Source: Zoogloeaceae bacterium G21618-S1
GTDB lineage: Bacteria > Pseudomonadota > Gammaproteobacteria > Burkholderiales > Rhodocyclaceae
Assembly (NCBI GenBank): GCA_027214125.1
Contig: JAPWHF010000003.1
Location: 248,001 to 312,000 of the forward strand
Direction: 5' to 3'
DNA length: 64,000 bases
Made by a program: the position numbers and the translations under genes. Below are positions 51,605 through 64,000 of the stretch, piece after piece. Each line of letters starts with the position of its first letter. Position 1 is the stretch's first letter. The notes beneath the pieces were generated by a model that did no database searches, was not told where the DNA came from, and saw only the letters and a list, made by a program, of their open reading frames with translations.

Positions 51605-52200
51605 GGCAGCACATAAAACAGCGGGAAGATCATCAGCCAGATCAGGTCGGTGGCGTGCCAGTAGCAGGCAAAGGCTTCCAGACCGTCGTGGTCCGTGGCG
51701 TCGTAGGCGCCCATCCAGGTGCGCGCCATCACCCATAGCAGACCGAGCAGGCCCCAGCACACGTGCACCAGGTGGTTGAAGGTGAGGTAGTAATACGCCA
51801 TCTGGAAGACTTCGCCATTGCCCGACAGGCCGTGGGCGACATTCCATTGCACCTCGAAGAACTTCACCAGTGGGTAGCCAATGCCGGTAAACAGCGCCGC
51901 AGTGAGCCATTTGAGGCAGGTGCCGCGCGCGTTGCGTCGCATGGCCATCACGCCGCGGGCGACGAAGTAGCTGCTGGTGAGCATGATCACCGTGTTGGTG
52001 ACGCCGGCTACGGTGGACAGTTGTTGCGGGCCGTCGCGAAAGGCTTCGGGGTGGTGGGCGCGGGCCAGAAAGTAGACGAGAAACATCAGCGCGAACTCGG
52101 TGAGCTCGCAATAAATGCCCACCCAGATCGCCTTGTTGCCCGGAATGCGGCCAAGGACGGGCGCGGGCGGCGCCGAGAAGGTGGCTATGCCGATCGACAT
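51601..52200 (-). CDS. norE: NorE-like cytochrome oxidase subunit III-type protein
   Basis: A 199-residue protein with five membrane helices of the heme-copper oxidase subunit III family, lacking the N-terminal helices of true CoxC, as NorE does. Landmarks are GNKAIWVGIYCELTEFALMF, NTVIMLTSSYFVARGVMAMR, YYLTFNHLVHVCWGLLGL and the C-terminal CYWHATDLIWLMIFPLFYVL with its conserved His. It is linked to nitric oxide reductase maturation. It overlaps norF by 4 bases, and an FNR-type box lies 83 bases upstream of its start. Confidence 0.85.
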   Translation of the reverse strand: MSIGIATFSAPPAPVLGRIPGNKAIWVGIYCELTEFALMFLVYFLARAHHPEAFRDGPQQLSTVAGVTNTVIMLTSSYFVARGVMAMRRNARGTCLKWLTAALFTGIGYPLVKFFEVQWNVAHGLSGNGEVFQMAYYYLTFNHLVHVCWGLLGLLWVMARTWMGAYDATDHDGLEAFACYWHATDLIWLMIFPLFYVLP

Positions 52201-52282
52201 CTGTGGTGTCGTACTCTGTGGTTTGGGGTGCTTTCAGTATGGTCAGCCCGCGCTGTTGGTGCCAGTCAGACACGGTGTTTTC

Positions 52283-52296
52283 TTGATGTGGACCAA
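52283..52296. promoter_or_regulatory. FNR/DNR-type site upstream of norE
   Basis: TTGATGTGGACCAA matches TTGAT-N4-ATCAA at 9 of 10 positions. It lies between the DUF3179 stop and the norE start, its centre about 90 bases before the ATG. A CATACT sequence on the - strand around 52236-52241 could be the -10 element at class I spacing. Confidence 0.5.
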
Positions 52297-52304
52297 GTGG
52301 GTCA

Positions 52305-53246
52305 TCACGGTGCCCGATGGACGGCGGTGTCGGGGTGAAAGGCGTACCACGCGAACCAGAACAGGGTGGTGCCGGCGAGGTGTGCCCCGCGGCTGTCGAA
52401 GGCCTCGGCGCGCTCGTGGGTCTTGTCGAAACGGATGATGATCTTTTGTTCGCCCACCATGTCTTCGAACAAGGCCGGCCCTTTGTGCAATTCCATGAAG
52501 GGATAGGCCTTGTAGGCGTCGCCGACGTGCACACCCAGCACCCGCTCCTTGGGGTGAAAACCCGCGCTGCGGAAGGCGACGGGGAAGTACAGCGTCTCGT
52601 TTTCGGCATAGCCGGCGTAGGGGTCACGCTCATAGGCGCGCTGGTGGCCCGTGTTGGGTGAGAGCACGCGCGAGTCGGGGTTGAGCGTGCGCCAGTTCGC
52701 CCAGGTGGTGTGCACCAGCGGCAGGGCGGTGAGTATCGTGTCCTTCATGGGGCCGCTGATGGCGCGGCCCATCAGTTGCGACCACAACGACTGGCTGCCG
52801 CGGTCGTAGAGTAAGACATCGCTGTTGTAGAGCAGACCCGAGACACCGAAATCCAGCGTCGTGTCGCCCTGCTCGGCCACGAAGGCCACGCCGCTGCCGC
52901 ACAGTGGACAGTAGGTGATGGCCACCGCCTTGCCGCCGATGCGGTCATTGACCACTTCGTGCCAGTTCAGGATGCGTACCGGATAGGCGCGGGCCTCGCC
53001 GCGGTGGACGATGCCGAGGATGGGGTCGGACGGATCGAGAAAGTCGGCCTGCGCGGCGGCAACGAAGTGCGGCCGGTCGATGGCGGGAATGCCGTCGCGC
53101 GGCGGGCCGCCGGGGTGGATGTCTTCGACCGGCACGCTGCTGCCGGTGAGGTCGAACCCGTTCTTGGTGTCAGCCAGCGCTGGTGTCGCGGTCAGCGCTC
53201 CGGCAATGAGCACGGTGAGTGCCCAGTGAAAGCGTTGGCGCCGCAT
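52305..53246 (-). CDS. DUF3179 periplasmic protein
   Basis: A 313-residue protein from ATG 53246, preceded by TGGAGGGCAC as ribosome binding site. The signal peptide is FHWALTVLIAGALTATPALA. The DUF3179 core is plain: AYPVRILNWHEVVNDRIGGK, VAITYCPLCGSGVAF (with a CxxC pair) and YNSDVLLYDRGSQSLWSQLM. The function of the family is unknown; the invariant Cys and His residues suggest metal binding or redox chemistry. It is on the same strand as norE and norF but separated by the FNR-type site, so it may or may not share their control. Confidence 0.85.
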   Translation of the reverse strand: MRRQRFHWALTVLIAGALTATPALADTKNGFDLTGSSVPVEDIHPGGPPRDGIPAIDRPHFVAAAQADFLDPSDPILGIVHRGEARAYPVRILNWHEVVNDRIGGKAVAITYCPLCGSGVAFVAEQGDTTLDFGVSGLLYNSDVLLYDRGSQSLWSQLMGRAISGPMKDTILTALPLVHTTWANWRTLNPDSRVLSPNTGHQRAYERDPYAGYAENETLYFPVAFRSAGFHPKERVLGVHVGDAYKAYPFMELHKGPALFEDMVGEQKIIIRFDKTHERAEAFDSRGAHLAGTTLFWFAWYAFHPDTAVHRAP

Positions 53247-53471
53247 GCTTGTGCCCTCCAATGGTGTCATGAACGGTGGACACGCGAGGGGCGTGTTGAC
53301 TTACATGTTGCGCGGCTCGCCGTGTTGCCTCGCGTGTCGTGTTGTGCTTGTAACGCCATGTTTTAACGTGATAAGTCCGTGAAACATCGTACGGAGCGTC
53401 TGGCCTTGCGCGGCGCAAGCGAGTAGAATCGCGGCCTTGCCTTTTTGCTGTTTCTCCGCGCAGGACGCGTC

Positions 53472-55382
53472 ATGCTGTATCCCACTCGATTCGATGTCAT
53501 TGTTGTTGGTGGTGGCCACGCCGGCACCGAGGCCGCGCTGGCGGCGGCGCGCATGGGCGTCAATACCCTGCTGCTCACGCACAACATCGAGACCCTCGGC
53601 CAGATGAGTTGCAATCCGTCGATTGGCGGCATTGGCAAGGGCCATCTGGTGAAAGAGGTCGACGCGCTGGGCGGCGCCATGGCGGCGGCCACCGACGAGG
53701 CCGGCATCCAGTTCCGCATTCTCAACGCCTCCAAAGGCCCGGCGGTGCGCGCTACGCGTGCCCAGGCCGACCGCGTGCTGTACAAGGCGGCCATCCGTCG
53801 CCGACTCGAAAACCAGCCGAACCTTACGCTGTTCCAGCAGGCGGTGGATGACATCACCGTGGCAGGCGACCGGGTTACCGGCGTGGTCACCCAATTGGGT
53901 ATCCGCTTCGAGGCGCCGACCGTGGTGCTGACCGCCGGCACCTTCCTCAACGGGCTGATTCATGTCGGTCTGACCAGTCATTCGGGTGGGCGCGCGGGCG
54001 ATCAGCCGTCGATTTCACTGGGCCAGCGCCTCAAAGAGCTTAAATTGCCGCAGGGCCGCCTGAAAACCGGCACGCCGCCACGTATCGACGGGCGCACGGT
54101 CGACTTCTCGGTGATGACGGTGCAGCCGGGCGACGACCCGGTGCCGGTGTTCAGTTTTCTGGGCTCGGTGGCGCAGCACCCGGCGCAGCTGCCGTGCTGG
54201 ATCACACACACCAACGAGCGCACGCACGAGATCATCCGCAACAACCTCGACCGCTCGCCGATGTATTCGGGCGTGATTGAAGGCGTCGGGCCGCGCTATT
54301 GCCCGTCGATCGAAGACAAGATCCACCGCTTCGCCGACAAGAGCAGCCACAACATCTTTCTCGAGCCCGAAGGGCTGGAAACCCACGAAATCTACCCGAA
54401 CGGTATTTCCACCTCGCTGCCCTTCGATGTGCAGCTGCAAGTGGTGCGCAGCATCGCCGGCATGGAAAACGCGCACATCCTGCGCCCTGGCTATGCCATC
54501 GAGTATGACTATTTCGATCCGCGTAACCTCAAGCGCAGCTTCGAGACCAAGACTTTCAGCGGCCTGTTCTTTGCCGGCCAGATCAACGGCACAACGGGCT
54601 ATGAAGAAGCGGCCGCGCAGGGCCTGCTGGCCGGCGCCAATGCCGCGCTGCAGGTGCAGGGGCGCGAGGCATGGTGTCCGCGTCGCGACGAGGCCTATCT
54701 GGGCGTGCTGGTGGACGACTTGATCACCCGCGGTGTGGCCGAGCCCTACCGCATGTTTACCTCGCGCGCCGAGTTTCGCCTCAGCCTGCGCGAAGACAAT
54801 GCCGACCTGCGCCTGACCGAGCAAGGGCGCGCGCTGGGTCTGGTGGACGATGTGCGTTGGGCAGCCTTCTGCACCAAACGTGAGGCGATCGAGCGTGAAA
54901 CAGCCCGCCTGAAGGCGACCTGGGCGCATCCGACACGTATCCCCGCAGCCGACGCCGAGCGCGTGGTGGGCAAGGCGCTGGAGCGCGAATACACCTTTTT
55001 CGACCTGCTGCGTCGGCCCAATGTGCGCTACGCCGATCTGATGACCCTGCCGACCGCGCCCGAGACGCCGGAAACCGATGCGCAGGTGGTCGAGCAGCTC
55101 GAGATCGCCGCGCAGTATCAAGGCTATATCGACCGTCAGCTCGACGAAGTGGCGCGCACCGCGCAGGCTGAATCCACGCTGCTACCACTGACGTTGGATT
55201 ACAGCGAGGTGCGTGGCCTGTCGAAAGAGGTGCAGCAGAAGCTGGCCGAGCATCGCCCCGAAACCATTGGCCAGGCAGGCCGAATTCAGGGCGTGACGCC
55301 GGCGGCCATCTCCCTGCTGCTGGTCTATCTCAAACGCAAACGCGGCGCCGCCGCGCTGAACGACGAAGTGAAACGCGCATGA
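53472..55382 (+). CDS. mnmG: tRNA uridine-5-carboxymethylaminomethyl modification enzyme MnmG
   Basis: A 636-residue FAD protein of standard length. The start at ATG 53472 gives [20 protein letters not shown] with the dinucleotide-binding GxGxxG at the N-terminus. Further signatures are [20 protein letters not shown] and [20 protein letters not shown]. With MnmE it modifies the wobble uridine of several tRNAs. It heads the gidA-gidB-parA-parB block, and its stop overlaps the rsmG start by 4 bases. A GTGAAACA half-site in its upstream region resembles half of a parS site but is not a full one. Confidence 0.97.
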   Translation: MLYPTRFDVIVVGGGHAGTEAALAAARMGVNTLLLTHNIETLGQMSCNPSIGGIGKGHLVKEVDALGGAMAAATDEAGIQFRILNASKGPAVRATRAQADRVLYKAAIRRRLENQPNLTLFQQAVDDITVAGDRVTGVVTQLGIRFEAPTVVLTAGTFLNGLIHVGLTSHSGGRAGDQPSISLGQRLKELKLPQGRLKTGTPPRIDGRTVDFSVMTVQPGDDPVPVFSFLGSVAQHPAQLPCWITHTNERTHEIIRNNLDRSPMYSGVIEGVGPRYCPSIEDKIHRFADKSSHNIFLEPEGLETHEIYPNGISTSLPFDVQLQVVRSIAGMENAHILRPGYAIEYDYFDPRNLKRSFETKTFSGLFFAGQINGTTGYEEAAAQGLLAGANAALQVQGREAWCPRRDEAYLGVLVDDLITRGVAEPYRMFTSRAEFRLSLREDNADLRLTEQGRALGLVDDVRWAAFCTKREAIERETARLKATWAHPTRIPAADAERVVGKALEREYTFFDLLRRPNVRYADLMTLPTAPETPETDAQVVEQLEIAAQYQGYIDRQLDEVARTAQAESTLLPLTLDYSEVRGLSKEVQQKLAEHRPETIGQAGRIQGVTPAAISLLLVYLKRKRGAAALNDEVKRA

Positions 55383-56014
55383 GCGACATCGCCACATTGG
55401 AACGCGGTCTGGCCGCGATGAGCATCGAGTTGCCTGAAGCCGCCCATGAACAACTGGTGGCCTATGCGGCGCTGCTGACCAAGTGGAACAAGGTCTACAA
55501 CCTGACCGCGATCCGCGACAGCAGCCAGATGATGACGCTCCACCTCTTTGATGCGCTGTCGGTGCTGCCGCACCTGAGCGCGGTGACACGCCTGGCGGAC
55601 GTCGGCTCCGGCGGCGGCCTGCCCGGCATTCCGCTGGCCATCGCCCGGCCGGACCTGGCGGTGACCTCGATCGAGACGGTGAACAAAAAGGCGACGTTTC
55701 AGCAGCAGGCCAGGATCGAGCTCAAGCTGGCCAACTTTGAGCCCGTCTGTGCGCGGGTCGAAGAGGTGCGTCGCGACCCGGGTTTTGACGGCATCATTTC
55801 GCGCGCCTTCTCCGAGTTGTCCGACTTCATTCGTCTGACAGCCCACCTGCTGGCGCCGGGCGGACGTTTCTACGCCATGAAAGGCGTGTACCCTCACGAA
55901 GAAATCGCGCGTCTGCCCGAGGGCTTCGGGGTGGTCGAGTCGATTGAACTAACGGTGCCGGCGCTGGACGCCCATCGCCACCTGATCATCATCGAACGAA
56001 ACGGAAACGCCTGA
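55379..56014 (+). CDS. rsmG: 16S rRNA (guanine-N7) methyltransferase RsmG
   Basis: A 211-residue SAM-dependent methyltransferase of normal length. Motif I is [20 protein letters not shown], preceded by the family segment [15 protein letters not shown] and [12 protein letters not shown]. It methylates G527 of 16S rRNA. The gene overlaps mnmG by 4 bases and its TGA shares bases with the parA ATG (TGATG), so the four genes form one coupled unit. Confidence 0.97.
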   Translation: MSDIATLERGLAAMSIELPEAAHEQLVAYAALLTKWNKVYNLTAIRDSSQMMTLHLFDALSVLPHLSAVTRLADVGSGGGLPGIPLAIARPDLAVTSIETVNKKATFQQQARIELKLANFEPVCARVEEVRRDPGFDGIISRAFSELSDFIRLTAHLLAPGGRFYAMKGVYPHEEIARLPEGFGVVESIELTVPALDAHRHLIIIERNGNA

Positions 56015-56784
56015 TGGCCCGAATCTTTTGCGTGGCAAACCAGAAAGGCGGTGTGGGCAAGACCACCACCTGTGTGAACCTGGCGGCGGCACTGGTGGCG
56101 CGCAAGCAGCGCGTGCTGCTGATCGACCTCGATCCGCAAGGCAACGCGACCGGCGGCAGTGGCATCGACAAGCGCACACTGACCCGTTCGGTATATCACC
56201 TGCTGGTGGGTCTGGCCGACCTGGCCGCGGTGCGGGTGACCTCGCCCACGGGCAAATACGACGTGTTGCCCGCCAACCGTGATCTGGCCGGCGCCGAAGT
56301 GGAGATGGTCGGCATCGACGCGCGCGAACACCGGCTCAAGGTGGCGCTCGCATCGGTGACGGATGACTACGACTTCGTGCTCATCGACTGCCCGCCTTCG
56401 CTGTCCCTGCTGACGCTCAATGGCCTGTGTGCCGCAGATGGCGTGATCATTCCGATGCAGTGCGAGTATTACGCGCTGGAGGGCTTGTCCGACCTGGTCA
56501 ATACGATCAAGAAGGTGCATGCCAACCTCAACCGCGATCTGAAGATCATCGGCTTGTTACGTGTGATGTTCGATCCGCGTATGACCTTGCAGCAGCAGGT
56601 CTCGGCACAGCTCGAATCGCATTTTGGCGACAAGGTGTTCAAGGCGGTGGTGCCGCGCAATGTGCGCCTGGCCGAAGCGCCCAGCCACGGCATGCCCGGG
56701 GTGGTCTATGATCGTGCCGCCAAAGGCGCGCAGGCGTATCTGGACTTTGCCAAAGAAATGATCAAACGGGTGCAGACCCTCTAG
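56014..56784 (+). CDS. parA: chromosome partitioning ATPase ParA
   Basis: A 256-residue Soj/ParA protein. The deviant Walker A motif KGGVGKT is at residues 11-17 of ARIFCVANQKGGVGKTTTCV, and the switch motif lies in DFVLIDCPPSLSLLTLNGL. There is no N-terminal DNA-binding extension, as expected for chromosomal ParA. It works with ParB, encoded 13 bases downstream, to segregate replication origins. Its presence together with mnmG and rsmG is typical of a region near the chromosomal origin. Confidence 0.97.
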   Translation: MARIFCVANQKGGVGKTTTCVNLAAALVARKQRVLLIDLDPQGNATGGSGIDKRTLTRSVYHLLVGLADLAAVRVTSPTGKYDVLPANRDLAGAEVEMVGIDAREHRLKVALASVTDDYDFVLIDCPPSLSLLTLNGLCAADGVIIPMQCEYYALEGLSDLVNTIKKVHANLNRDLKIIGLLRVMFDPRMTLQQQVSAQLESHFGDKVFKAVVPRNVRLAEAPSHGMPGVVYDRAAKGAQAYLDFAKEMIKRVQTL

Positions 56785-56797
56785 GACACGACAGATT

Positions 56798-57646
56798 ATG
56801 GCGCCTCCGAAACTCAAAGGTCTTGGCCGCGGGCTGGACGCCCTCCTGGCGGCGAACTCAGACGATGCTGACAAGGGCGAATTGCAGATGCTGCCGGTCG
56901 GCGCCCTGCAGCCGGGCAAATACCAGCCGCGAACCCGCATGGACCCCGGCTCGCTCGAAGAGCTGGCCGCGTCGATCAAGGCTCAGGGGGTGATGCAGCC
57001 GATCCTGGTGCGCCCGGTCGGGCCGGATCGCTACGAAATCATCGCCGGTGAGCGCCGCTGGCGGGCATCGCAGATCGCCGGGCTCGACACCGCCCCCTGC
57101 CTGGTGCGCGAGATCCTCGACGAAGCCGCGCTGGCCATGTCGCTGATCGAGAACATCCAGCGTGAAAACCTCAACCCGCTCGAAGAGGCGGCCGGCATTC
57201 AGCGCTTGATCGATGAATTCGAGATGACCCATCAGCAGGCGGCCGATGCCGTTGGCCGGTCGCGGCCCGCGGCGAGTAACCTGTTGCGCCTGTTGCAGCT
57301 GGCCTCGCCGGTGCAGGAGTTGCTGATGGCTGGCGATATCGAGATGGGTCATGCGCGCGCACTGCTGCCGCTCGATCCGGCTGGCCAGATCCAGTTTGCC
57401 AACCGGGCGGCCGGGCGTGGCTTGTCGGTGCGAGAGGTCGAGCGCCTGGTGCACCACGAGCTGAAGCCGCGAAGCTTGCGGGCCAAGGCCGAGCCAGATC
57501 GGGACCTGCTGCGTCTCGAAGAAGAGCTGTCGGACGCGCTCGGTGCGAGCGTTACGATCAAGGCCAATCGGAAGGGGGCAGGCGCGCTGTCGATCGGCTT
57601 TGGTAACCTCGATCAACTTGAAGGTCTGCTGTCGCGGCTGCGCTGA
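56798..57646 (+). CDS. parB: chromosome partitioning protein ParB
   Basis: A 282-residue ParB/Spo0J protein. The N-terminal ParA-interacting stretch is KLKGLGRGLDALLAANSDD. The ParB/Srx CTPase domain includes LQPGKYQPRTRMDPGSLEEL and the box ERRWRASQIAGL. The helix-turn-helix is in MTHQQAADAVGRSRPAASNL, and a C-terminal dimerisation domain ends the chain. No complete parS sequence was found in the window. No terminator is obvious before the atp promoter. Confidence 0.97.
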   Translation: MAPPKLKGLGRGLDALLAANSDDADKGELQMLPVGALQPGKYQPRTRMDPGSLEELAASIKAQGVMQPILVRPVGPDRYEIIAGERRWRASQIAGLDTAPCLVREILDEAALAMSLIENIQRENLNPLEEAAGIQRLIDEFEMTHQQAADAVGRSRPAASNLLRLLQLASPVQELLMAGDIEMGHARALLPLDPAGQIQFANRAAGRGLSVREVERLVHHELKPRSLRAKAEPDRDLLRLEEELSDALGASVTIKANRKGAGALSIGFGNLDQLEGLLSRLR

Positions 57647-57813
57647 GCCAGCTCATGCGTCATCACGGTGCATGGCGCACCAGCGTTGACAGCAATGTCT
57701 TATAAATAACATCAGGGCTGGATCCAAGGCCCTGCGCGGATCACGGAGCGACGGGCTGCTTTTCCAGCCGTGGCAAGGGTTTGGGCCGGGCCTTGTTGCG
57801 GTGCAAAACGGGT

Positions 57814-57842
57814 TTGACTTTACTACGGTAAACCCCTAGTAT
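57814..57842 (+). promoter_or_regulatory. sigma-70 promoter of the atp operon
   Basis: TTGACT at 57814-57819 and TAGTAT at 57837-57842 are separated by exactly 17 bases. Transcription would start near 57849, about 50 bases before the atpI ATG. The 57647-57813 stretch before it shows an A/T-rich patch (TCTTATAAATAACATC) but no gene. Confidence 0.7.
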
Positions 57843-57858
57843 TGCCGAGATTTTTTGA

Positions 57859-59076
<1,218 letters not shown>

Positions 59077-59094
59077 TAAAAAGTTTCTTTTTAA

Positions 59095-59388
<294 letters not shown>

Positions 59389-59435
59389 TCTCCGGGTCGT
59401 TTGTTTTACCCAACGAACCATAAGGACATCGCAAC

Positions 59436-59909
59436 GTGAATCTGAACGCTACCCTGATCGCTCAGCTCGTGGTGTTCTTCATTTTGGTCGTCTTCACGAT
59501 GAAATTCGTGTGGCCGCCCATTGTGAAGGCGCTCGACGAACGGGCGAAGAAGGTCGCGGACGGGCTGGCGGCTGCGGATAAAGCGAAGGCCGATCTGGCC
59601 CACGCCGAGAAGAAGGTTGTCGAGGAAATGCGCAAGGCCCGCGAGTCGGCTGGCGATGTGCGCACCTCTGCTGAAAAGCAGGCATCCACTCTGATCGACG
59701 AGGCCCGTGCCGAAGCTGGCCGCATCATCGCCGCCGCGCGTGAAGCAGCAGAAGGCGAAGCCGCCGCTGCCGCTCAACGCGCCAAGGAAGCCCTGCGTGA
59801 CCAAATTGCCATCCTGGCGCTCGCTGGCGCAGAGAAGATCCTGCGCAAGGAAGTCGACGCCAAGGCCCACGCCGAACTGCTGGCAAACCTGAAACAGGAA
59901 CTGCAATAA
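59436..59909 (+). CDS. atpF: ATP synthase F0 subunit b
   Basis: A 157-residue protein starting at GTG 59436 with TAAGGACATC upstream. One N-terminal membrane helix (ATLIAQLVVFFILVVFTMKF) is followed by a long charged coiled coil (KKVADGLAAADKAKADLAHA onward), the peripheral stalk. The length matches the family. It lies 3 bases before atpH. Confidence 0.95.
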   Translation: MNLNATLIAQLVVFFILVVFTMKFVWPPIVKALDERAKKVADGLAAADKAKADLAHAEKKVVEEMRKARESAGDVRTSAEKQASTLIDEARAEAGRIIAAAREAAEGEAAAAAQRAKEALRDQIAILALAGAEKILRKEVDAKAHAELLANLKQELQ

Positions 59910-59912
59910 GTC

Positions 59913-60449
59913 ATGGCCGAGAACGTCACCATCGCGCGCCCCTACGCCGAAGCCGCTTTCATGCTGGCACAAGGGGCTGGTGCGCTGGGGCCCTGGTCGG
60001 AAGCCCTGGATCGGATGGCCTTTGCCGCCTCCGATGAACGGATGAAAACATGTATCAACGATCCCAAGCTCGGCGCTGACAAGCTGGCCGAGTTGTTTAT
60101 CGGGATTGTTGGTGGTTCCTTCGACGATGCACAGAAGAACTTTGTGCACGTGTTGATCGAGAATGAACGTCTGCAGGTGCTTCCCGAGATCCGTGACCTG
60201 TTCGTTGTACGTAAAAACGAACACGAAGGCGTGCTGGATGCGGAAATTGTTTCCGCTTTCCCGCTCGACGACGCAGCGCTGAAGACGCTGACCGAACAGC
60301 TCGAGGGCCGCTTCAAGGCCAAGCTGAACGTGTCGGTGTCGGTGAATCCCGATCTGATCGGTGGGGTCACCATCACTATCGGCGATGACGTTATCGACGC
60401 CTCGGTCCGCGGCAAGCTCGCGAACATGGCCGCTGCGCTTAAGAACTAG
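59913..60449 (+). CDS. atpH: ATP synthase F1 subunit delta
   Basis: A 178-residue protein with the OSCP/delta fold: helical N-terminal domain starting [18 protein letters not shown] and the C-terminal family signature [20 protein letters not shown]. It joins the peripheral stalk to the top of F1. It stands between atpF and atpA as usual, with 10 bases to atpA. Confidence 0.95.
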   Translation: MAENVTIARPYAEAAFMLAQGAGALGPWSEALDRMAFAASDERMKTCINDPKLGADKLAELFIGIVGGSFDDAQKNFVHVLIENERLQVLPEIRDLFVVRKNEHEGVLDAEIVSAFPLDDAALKTLTEQLEGRFKAKLNVSVSVNPDLIGGVTITIGDDVIDASVRGKLANMAAALKN

Positions 60450-60459
60450 GAGCATTGGA

Positions 60460-61998
60460 ATGCAACTTAACCCCTCTGAAATCAGTGACCTGATTAAGAG
60501 CCGGATCCAGGACCTGCAGCTTGCCGCTACGTCGCGCAACGAAGGTACCGTCGTTTCCGTTACGGACGGTATCTGTCGTGTTCACGGTCTCGCCGACGTG
60601 ATGCAAGGCGAAATGCTGGAGTTCCCCGGCAATACGTTTGGTTTGGCGCTCAACCTCGAGCGCGATTCGGTTGGCGCGGTGGTGCTCGGTGAATACGAGC
60701 ACATCATCGAAGGCGACACCGTCAAGGCCACTGGCCGCATTCTCGAAGTCCCGGTCGGCCCCGAGCTGATTGGGCGCGTCGTCAATGCGCTGGGTCAGCC
60801 GATCGACGGCAAGGGCCCGATCAACGCCAAGCTGACCGACAAGATCGAAAAAGTCGCCCCGGGTGTGATCGATCGTCAATCCGTTTCGCAGCCGGTTCAG
60901 ACCGGTCTGAAGGCGGTCGATGCGATGGTGCCGGTTGGCCGTGGTCAGCGCGAGCTGATCATTGGTGACCGTCAGACGGGCAAGACCGCCGTCGCCGTTG
61001 ATGCGATCATCAACCAGAAAGGCCAGAACATGTTCTGCGTCTATGTTGCCATCGGTCAGAAAGCTTCTACCGTTGCCAATGTGGTGCGCAAGCTGGAAGA
61101 GAACGGCGCGATGGAATACACCATCGTCGTCGCCGCAACCGCTTCCGAATCGGCCGCCATGCAATACCTGTCAGCCTACTCGGGCTGCACCATGGGCGAG
61201 TATTTCCGCGACCGTGGTCAAGATGCACTGATCGTTTATGACGATCTGACCAAGCAAGCCTGGGCCTATCGTCAGGTGTCCTTGCTGCTGCGCCGTCCGC
61301 CGGGCCGTGAAGCTTACCCGGGTGACGTGTTTTATCTGCACTCCCGCCTGCTCGAACGCGCTGCGCGCGTGAATGCGGATTACGTCGAGAAATTCACCAA
61401 CGGTGAAGTCAAAGGCAAAACCGGTTCTTTGACCGCGCTGCCCGTGATTGAAACCCAGGCTGGTGACGTGTCTGCCTTTGTGCCGACCAACGTGATTTCG
61501 ATTACCGACGGCCAGATCTTCCTCGAGACCGACCTGTTCAACGCCGGTATCCGTCCCGCCATCAACGCCGGTATCTCGGTGTCGCGCGTCGGTGGTGCAG
61601 CTCAGACCAAAGTCATCAAGAAGCTTGGTGGCGGTGTGCGTCTGGCGCTGGCCCAGTACCGTGAGCTGGCTGCGTTTGCGCAGTTCGCGTCCGATCTGGA
61701 CGAAGCCACCCGCAAGCAGCTTGAGCGTGGTCGCCTGGTGACCGAGCTGATGAAGCAGCCGCAGTACGCGCCGATGTCGGTCGCGGACATGGCGGTGACC
61801 CTGTATGCCTCCAACAACGGTTATTTCGACGGTGTCGATGTAAGCCGCGTGCTGGCATTCGAGGCCGCGCTGCATCAGTTCGTCAAGACCAAGTATTCGG
61901 CTTTGCTTGAGAAGATTGCCAGCACCCTGAATCTCGACGGTGACGACGAGAAGACCTTGGCTGCTGCGGTCGACGAGTTCAAGAAGAGCTGGGCTTAA
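60460..61998 (+). CDS. atpA: ATP synthase F1 subunit alpha
   Basis: A 512-residue subunit from ATG 60460 ([19 protein letters not shown]), preceded by AGGAGCATTGGA; the open frame continues upstream only as a shadow in atpH. The Walker A motif is GDRQTGKT, and the signature [19 protein letters not shown] is complete. It binds regulatory nucleotides and alternates with beta in the hexamer. Confidence 0.97.
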   Translation: MQLNPSEISDLIKSRIQDLQLAATSRNEGTVVSVTDGICRVHGLADVMQGEMLEFPGNTFGLALNLERDSVGAVVLGEYEHIIEGDTVKATGRILEVPVGPELIGRVVNALGQPIDGKGPINAKLTDKIEKVAPGVIDRQSVSQPVQTGLKAVDAMVPVGRGQRELIIGDRQTGKTAVAVDAIINQKGQNMFCVYVAIGQKASTVANVVRKLEENGAMEYTIVVAATASESAAMQYLSAYSGCTMGEYFRDRGQDALIVYDDLTKQAWAYRQVSLLLRRPPGREAYPGDVFYLHSRLLERAARVNADYVEKFTNGEVKGKTGSLTALPVIETQAGDVSAFVPTNVISITDGQIFLETDLFNAGIRPAINAGISVSRVGGAAQTKVIKKLGGGVRLALAQYRELAAFAQFASDLDEATRKQLERGRLVTELMKQPQYAPMSVADMAVTLYASNNGYFDGVDVSRVLAFEAALHQFVKTKYSALLEKIASTLNLDGDDEKTLAAAVDEFKKSWA

Positions 61999-62019
61999 AC
62001 CTGCGTACGGAGACGGAAT

Positions 62020-62889
62020 ATGGCAAGCGGTAAGGAAATCCGTACGAAGATCAAGAGTGTTCAAAACACTCGAAAGATCACGAAGGCCATGGAAATGGTG
62101 GCCGCATCGAAAATGCGCAAGGCGCAGGAACGCATGCGTGCCGCCCGTCCGTACGCCGAGAAGATCCGCCGACTCGCCGCGAACCTGTCTCAGGCAAATA
62201 TCACCGAGTATCAGCACCCGTTTCTGGCCAAGAAAGATGACGTCAAGCGTGTTGGCGTCATCGTGGTCACCACGGACAAAGGGCTGTGCGGCGGCTTGAA
62301 CACCAACATCCTGCGCCAGGTTACGGCCGAGATGAAGGGGTGGCAAGCACAGGGGGCGACGGAAATTCGCGCCACGTGTATCGGGAACAAGGGCTATGGC
62401 TTCATGCAACGCGTCGGCGTCAAGGTCGCCTCGCATGTCACACAGCTCGGTGATACACCGCACCTCGAAAAGCTGATTGGTCCGGTCAAGGTCATTCTGG
62501 ACGCGTTCCAGAATGGCGAGCTTGACGCGGTCTATCTGGCCTATACCCGCTTCATCAACACGATGAAGCAGGAAGGTCAGGTCGAGCAGCTGCTGCCGCT
62601 GACCGGCGAGCGACTGGGTGCGCCTGAAGGGTCGTGGGACTACCTGTACGAGCCCGATCCCCAGGTGGTGATTGATGAAATGCTGGTGCGTTACGTCGAA
62701 GCCCTGGTGTATCAGGCTGTGGCCGAGAACATGGCTTCCGAACAGAGCGCGCGGATGGTGGCAATGAAGGCTGCTTCCGACAATGCGAAGACCGTCATTG
62801 GTGATCTGCAACTGGTCTACAACAAGACCCGTCAGGCGGCCATTACGAAAGAGCTCTCGGAAATCGTCGCTGGTGCCGCTGCGGTCTAA
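62020..62889 (+). CDS. atpG: ATP synthase F1 subunit gamma
   Basis: A 289-residue central stalk subunit. The N-terminal helix [20 protein letters not shown] and the C-terminal [20 protein letters not shown] form the rotating coiled coil; [14 protein letters not shown] is a family signature. ACGGAGACGGA precedes the ATG. It lies 21 bases after atpA and 25 bases before atpD. Confidence 0.97.
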   Translation: MASGKEIRTKIKSVQNTRKITKAMEMVAASKMRKAQERMRAARPYAEKIRRLAANLSQANITEYQHPFLAKKDDVKRVGVIVVTTDKGLCGGLNTNILRQVTAEMKGWQAQGATEIRATCIGNKGYGFMQRVGVKVASHVTQLGDTPHLEKLIGPVKVILDAFQNGELDAVYLAYTRFINTMKQEGQVEQLLPLTGERLGAPEGSWDYLYEPDPQVVIDEMLVRYVEALVYQAVAENMASEQSARMVAMKAASDNAKTVIGDLQLVYNKTRQAAITKELSEIVAGAAAV

Positions 62890-62905
62890 CGGATTATTGA
62901 TTTAA

Positions 62906-64000
<1,095 letters not shown>

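Noticed and set aside
53371-53396. Possible parS site upstream of mnmG
   Set aside because: Only one half (GTGAAACA) matches; the other arm of the 16-base palindrome is absent.

Overview
The window reads as chromosomal DNA of a high-GC betaproteobacterium, most likely a member of the Rhodocyclales (Azoarcus/Thauera/Zoogloea-like). This is inference from the F1F0 ATP synthase operon atpIBEFHAGD lying behind mnmG-rsmG-parA-parB, the denitrification accessory genes norE and norF, a PQQ locus, the strong third-position GC bias, and the families of short palindromic intergenic repeats. No rRNA, tRNA, CRISPR array or intact insertion sequence was seen.

Layout. (1) 1-20347: the distal half of an extracellular contractile injection system (eCIS, phage-tail-like), all on the + strand with most genes overlapping by ATGA. 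It holds a small protein, three DUF4157 proteins (two with an extra zinc-protease-like C-terminus), a tube/baseplate adaptor, a LysM protein, a gp27-like hub, a gp5-like spike, a PAAR tip, gp25, two baseplate-J-like proteins, a tail protein I-like protein, a 1055-residue DUF6519/beta-helix protein and a LysM-like protein. Sheath, tube and AAA ATPase genes must lie upstream. The only wide gaps surround the spike and the PAAR gene, and they are filled by palindromic repeats. (2) 20578-23477: an AT-richer accessory island on the - strand. It contains a TRADD-N-associated-type membrane protein and a four-gene operon with two small proteins in which TolC-like helical repeats sit between halves of a lipoyl domain. 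This is the best candidate here for an undescribed system. (3) 23947-31514: an SLC13/RCK permease, an OprC/NosA-like copper TonB receptor, a P-type ATPase gene destroyed by an internal deletion, a DUF2062 protein, a lipoprotein and a GNAT acetyltransferase. (4) 31967-33952: a BetT-type BCCT transporter. (5) 34500-38984: pqqA, pqqD and pqqE without pqqB or pqqC, preceded by a perfect FNR-type box and followed by a microprotein, a urate-oxidase-N-like membrane protein, a divergent SerC-like aminotransferase and a degenerate DHODH-like barrel. (6) 39063-42028: signal peptidase I and an AT-rich solitary AIPR-family defence gene. (7) 42125-47253: a truncated SLC13 copy, a CBS-PAS-GGDEF-EAL protein and an intact SLC13 permease; the fragment and the intact gene's 3' end form a direct repeat. 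(8) 47259-53246: a PHB-depolymerase-like hydrolase, thiol peroxidase, a DMT exporter, a DUF481 protein, a DUF1330 protein, norF, norE and a DUF3179 protein. (9) 53472-64000: the housekeeping block mnmG-rsmG-parA-parB, then atpI-B-E-F-H-A-G-D, with atpD running off the window.

How the genes work together. The eCIS genes build baseplate, spike and tail appendages, and the DUF4157 proteins are plausible payloads. The pqq genes would make the crosslinked PqqA intermediate, but completion needs PqqB/PqqC from elsewhere. The atp genes form one transcription unit with a good sigma-70 promoter at 57814-57842. FNR-type sites before pqqA and norE suggest a link to oxygen or nitric oxide.
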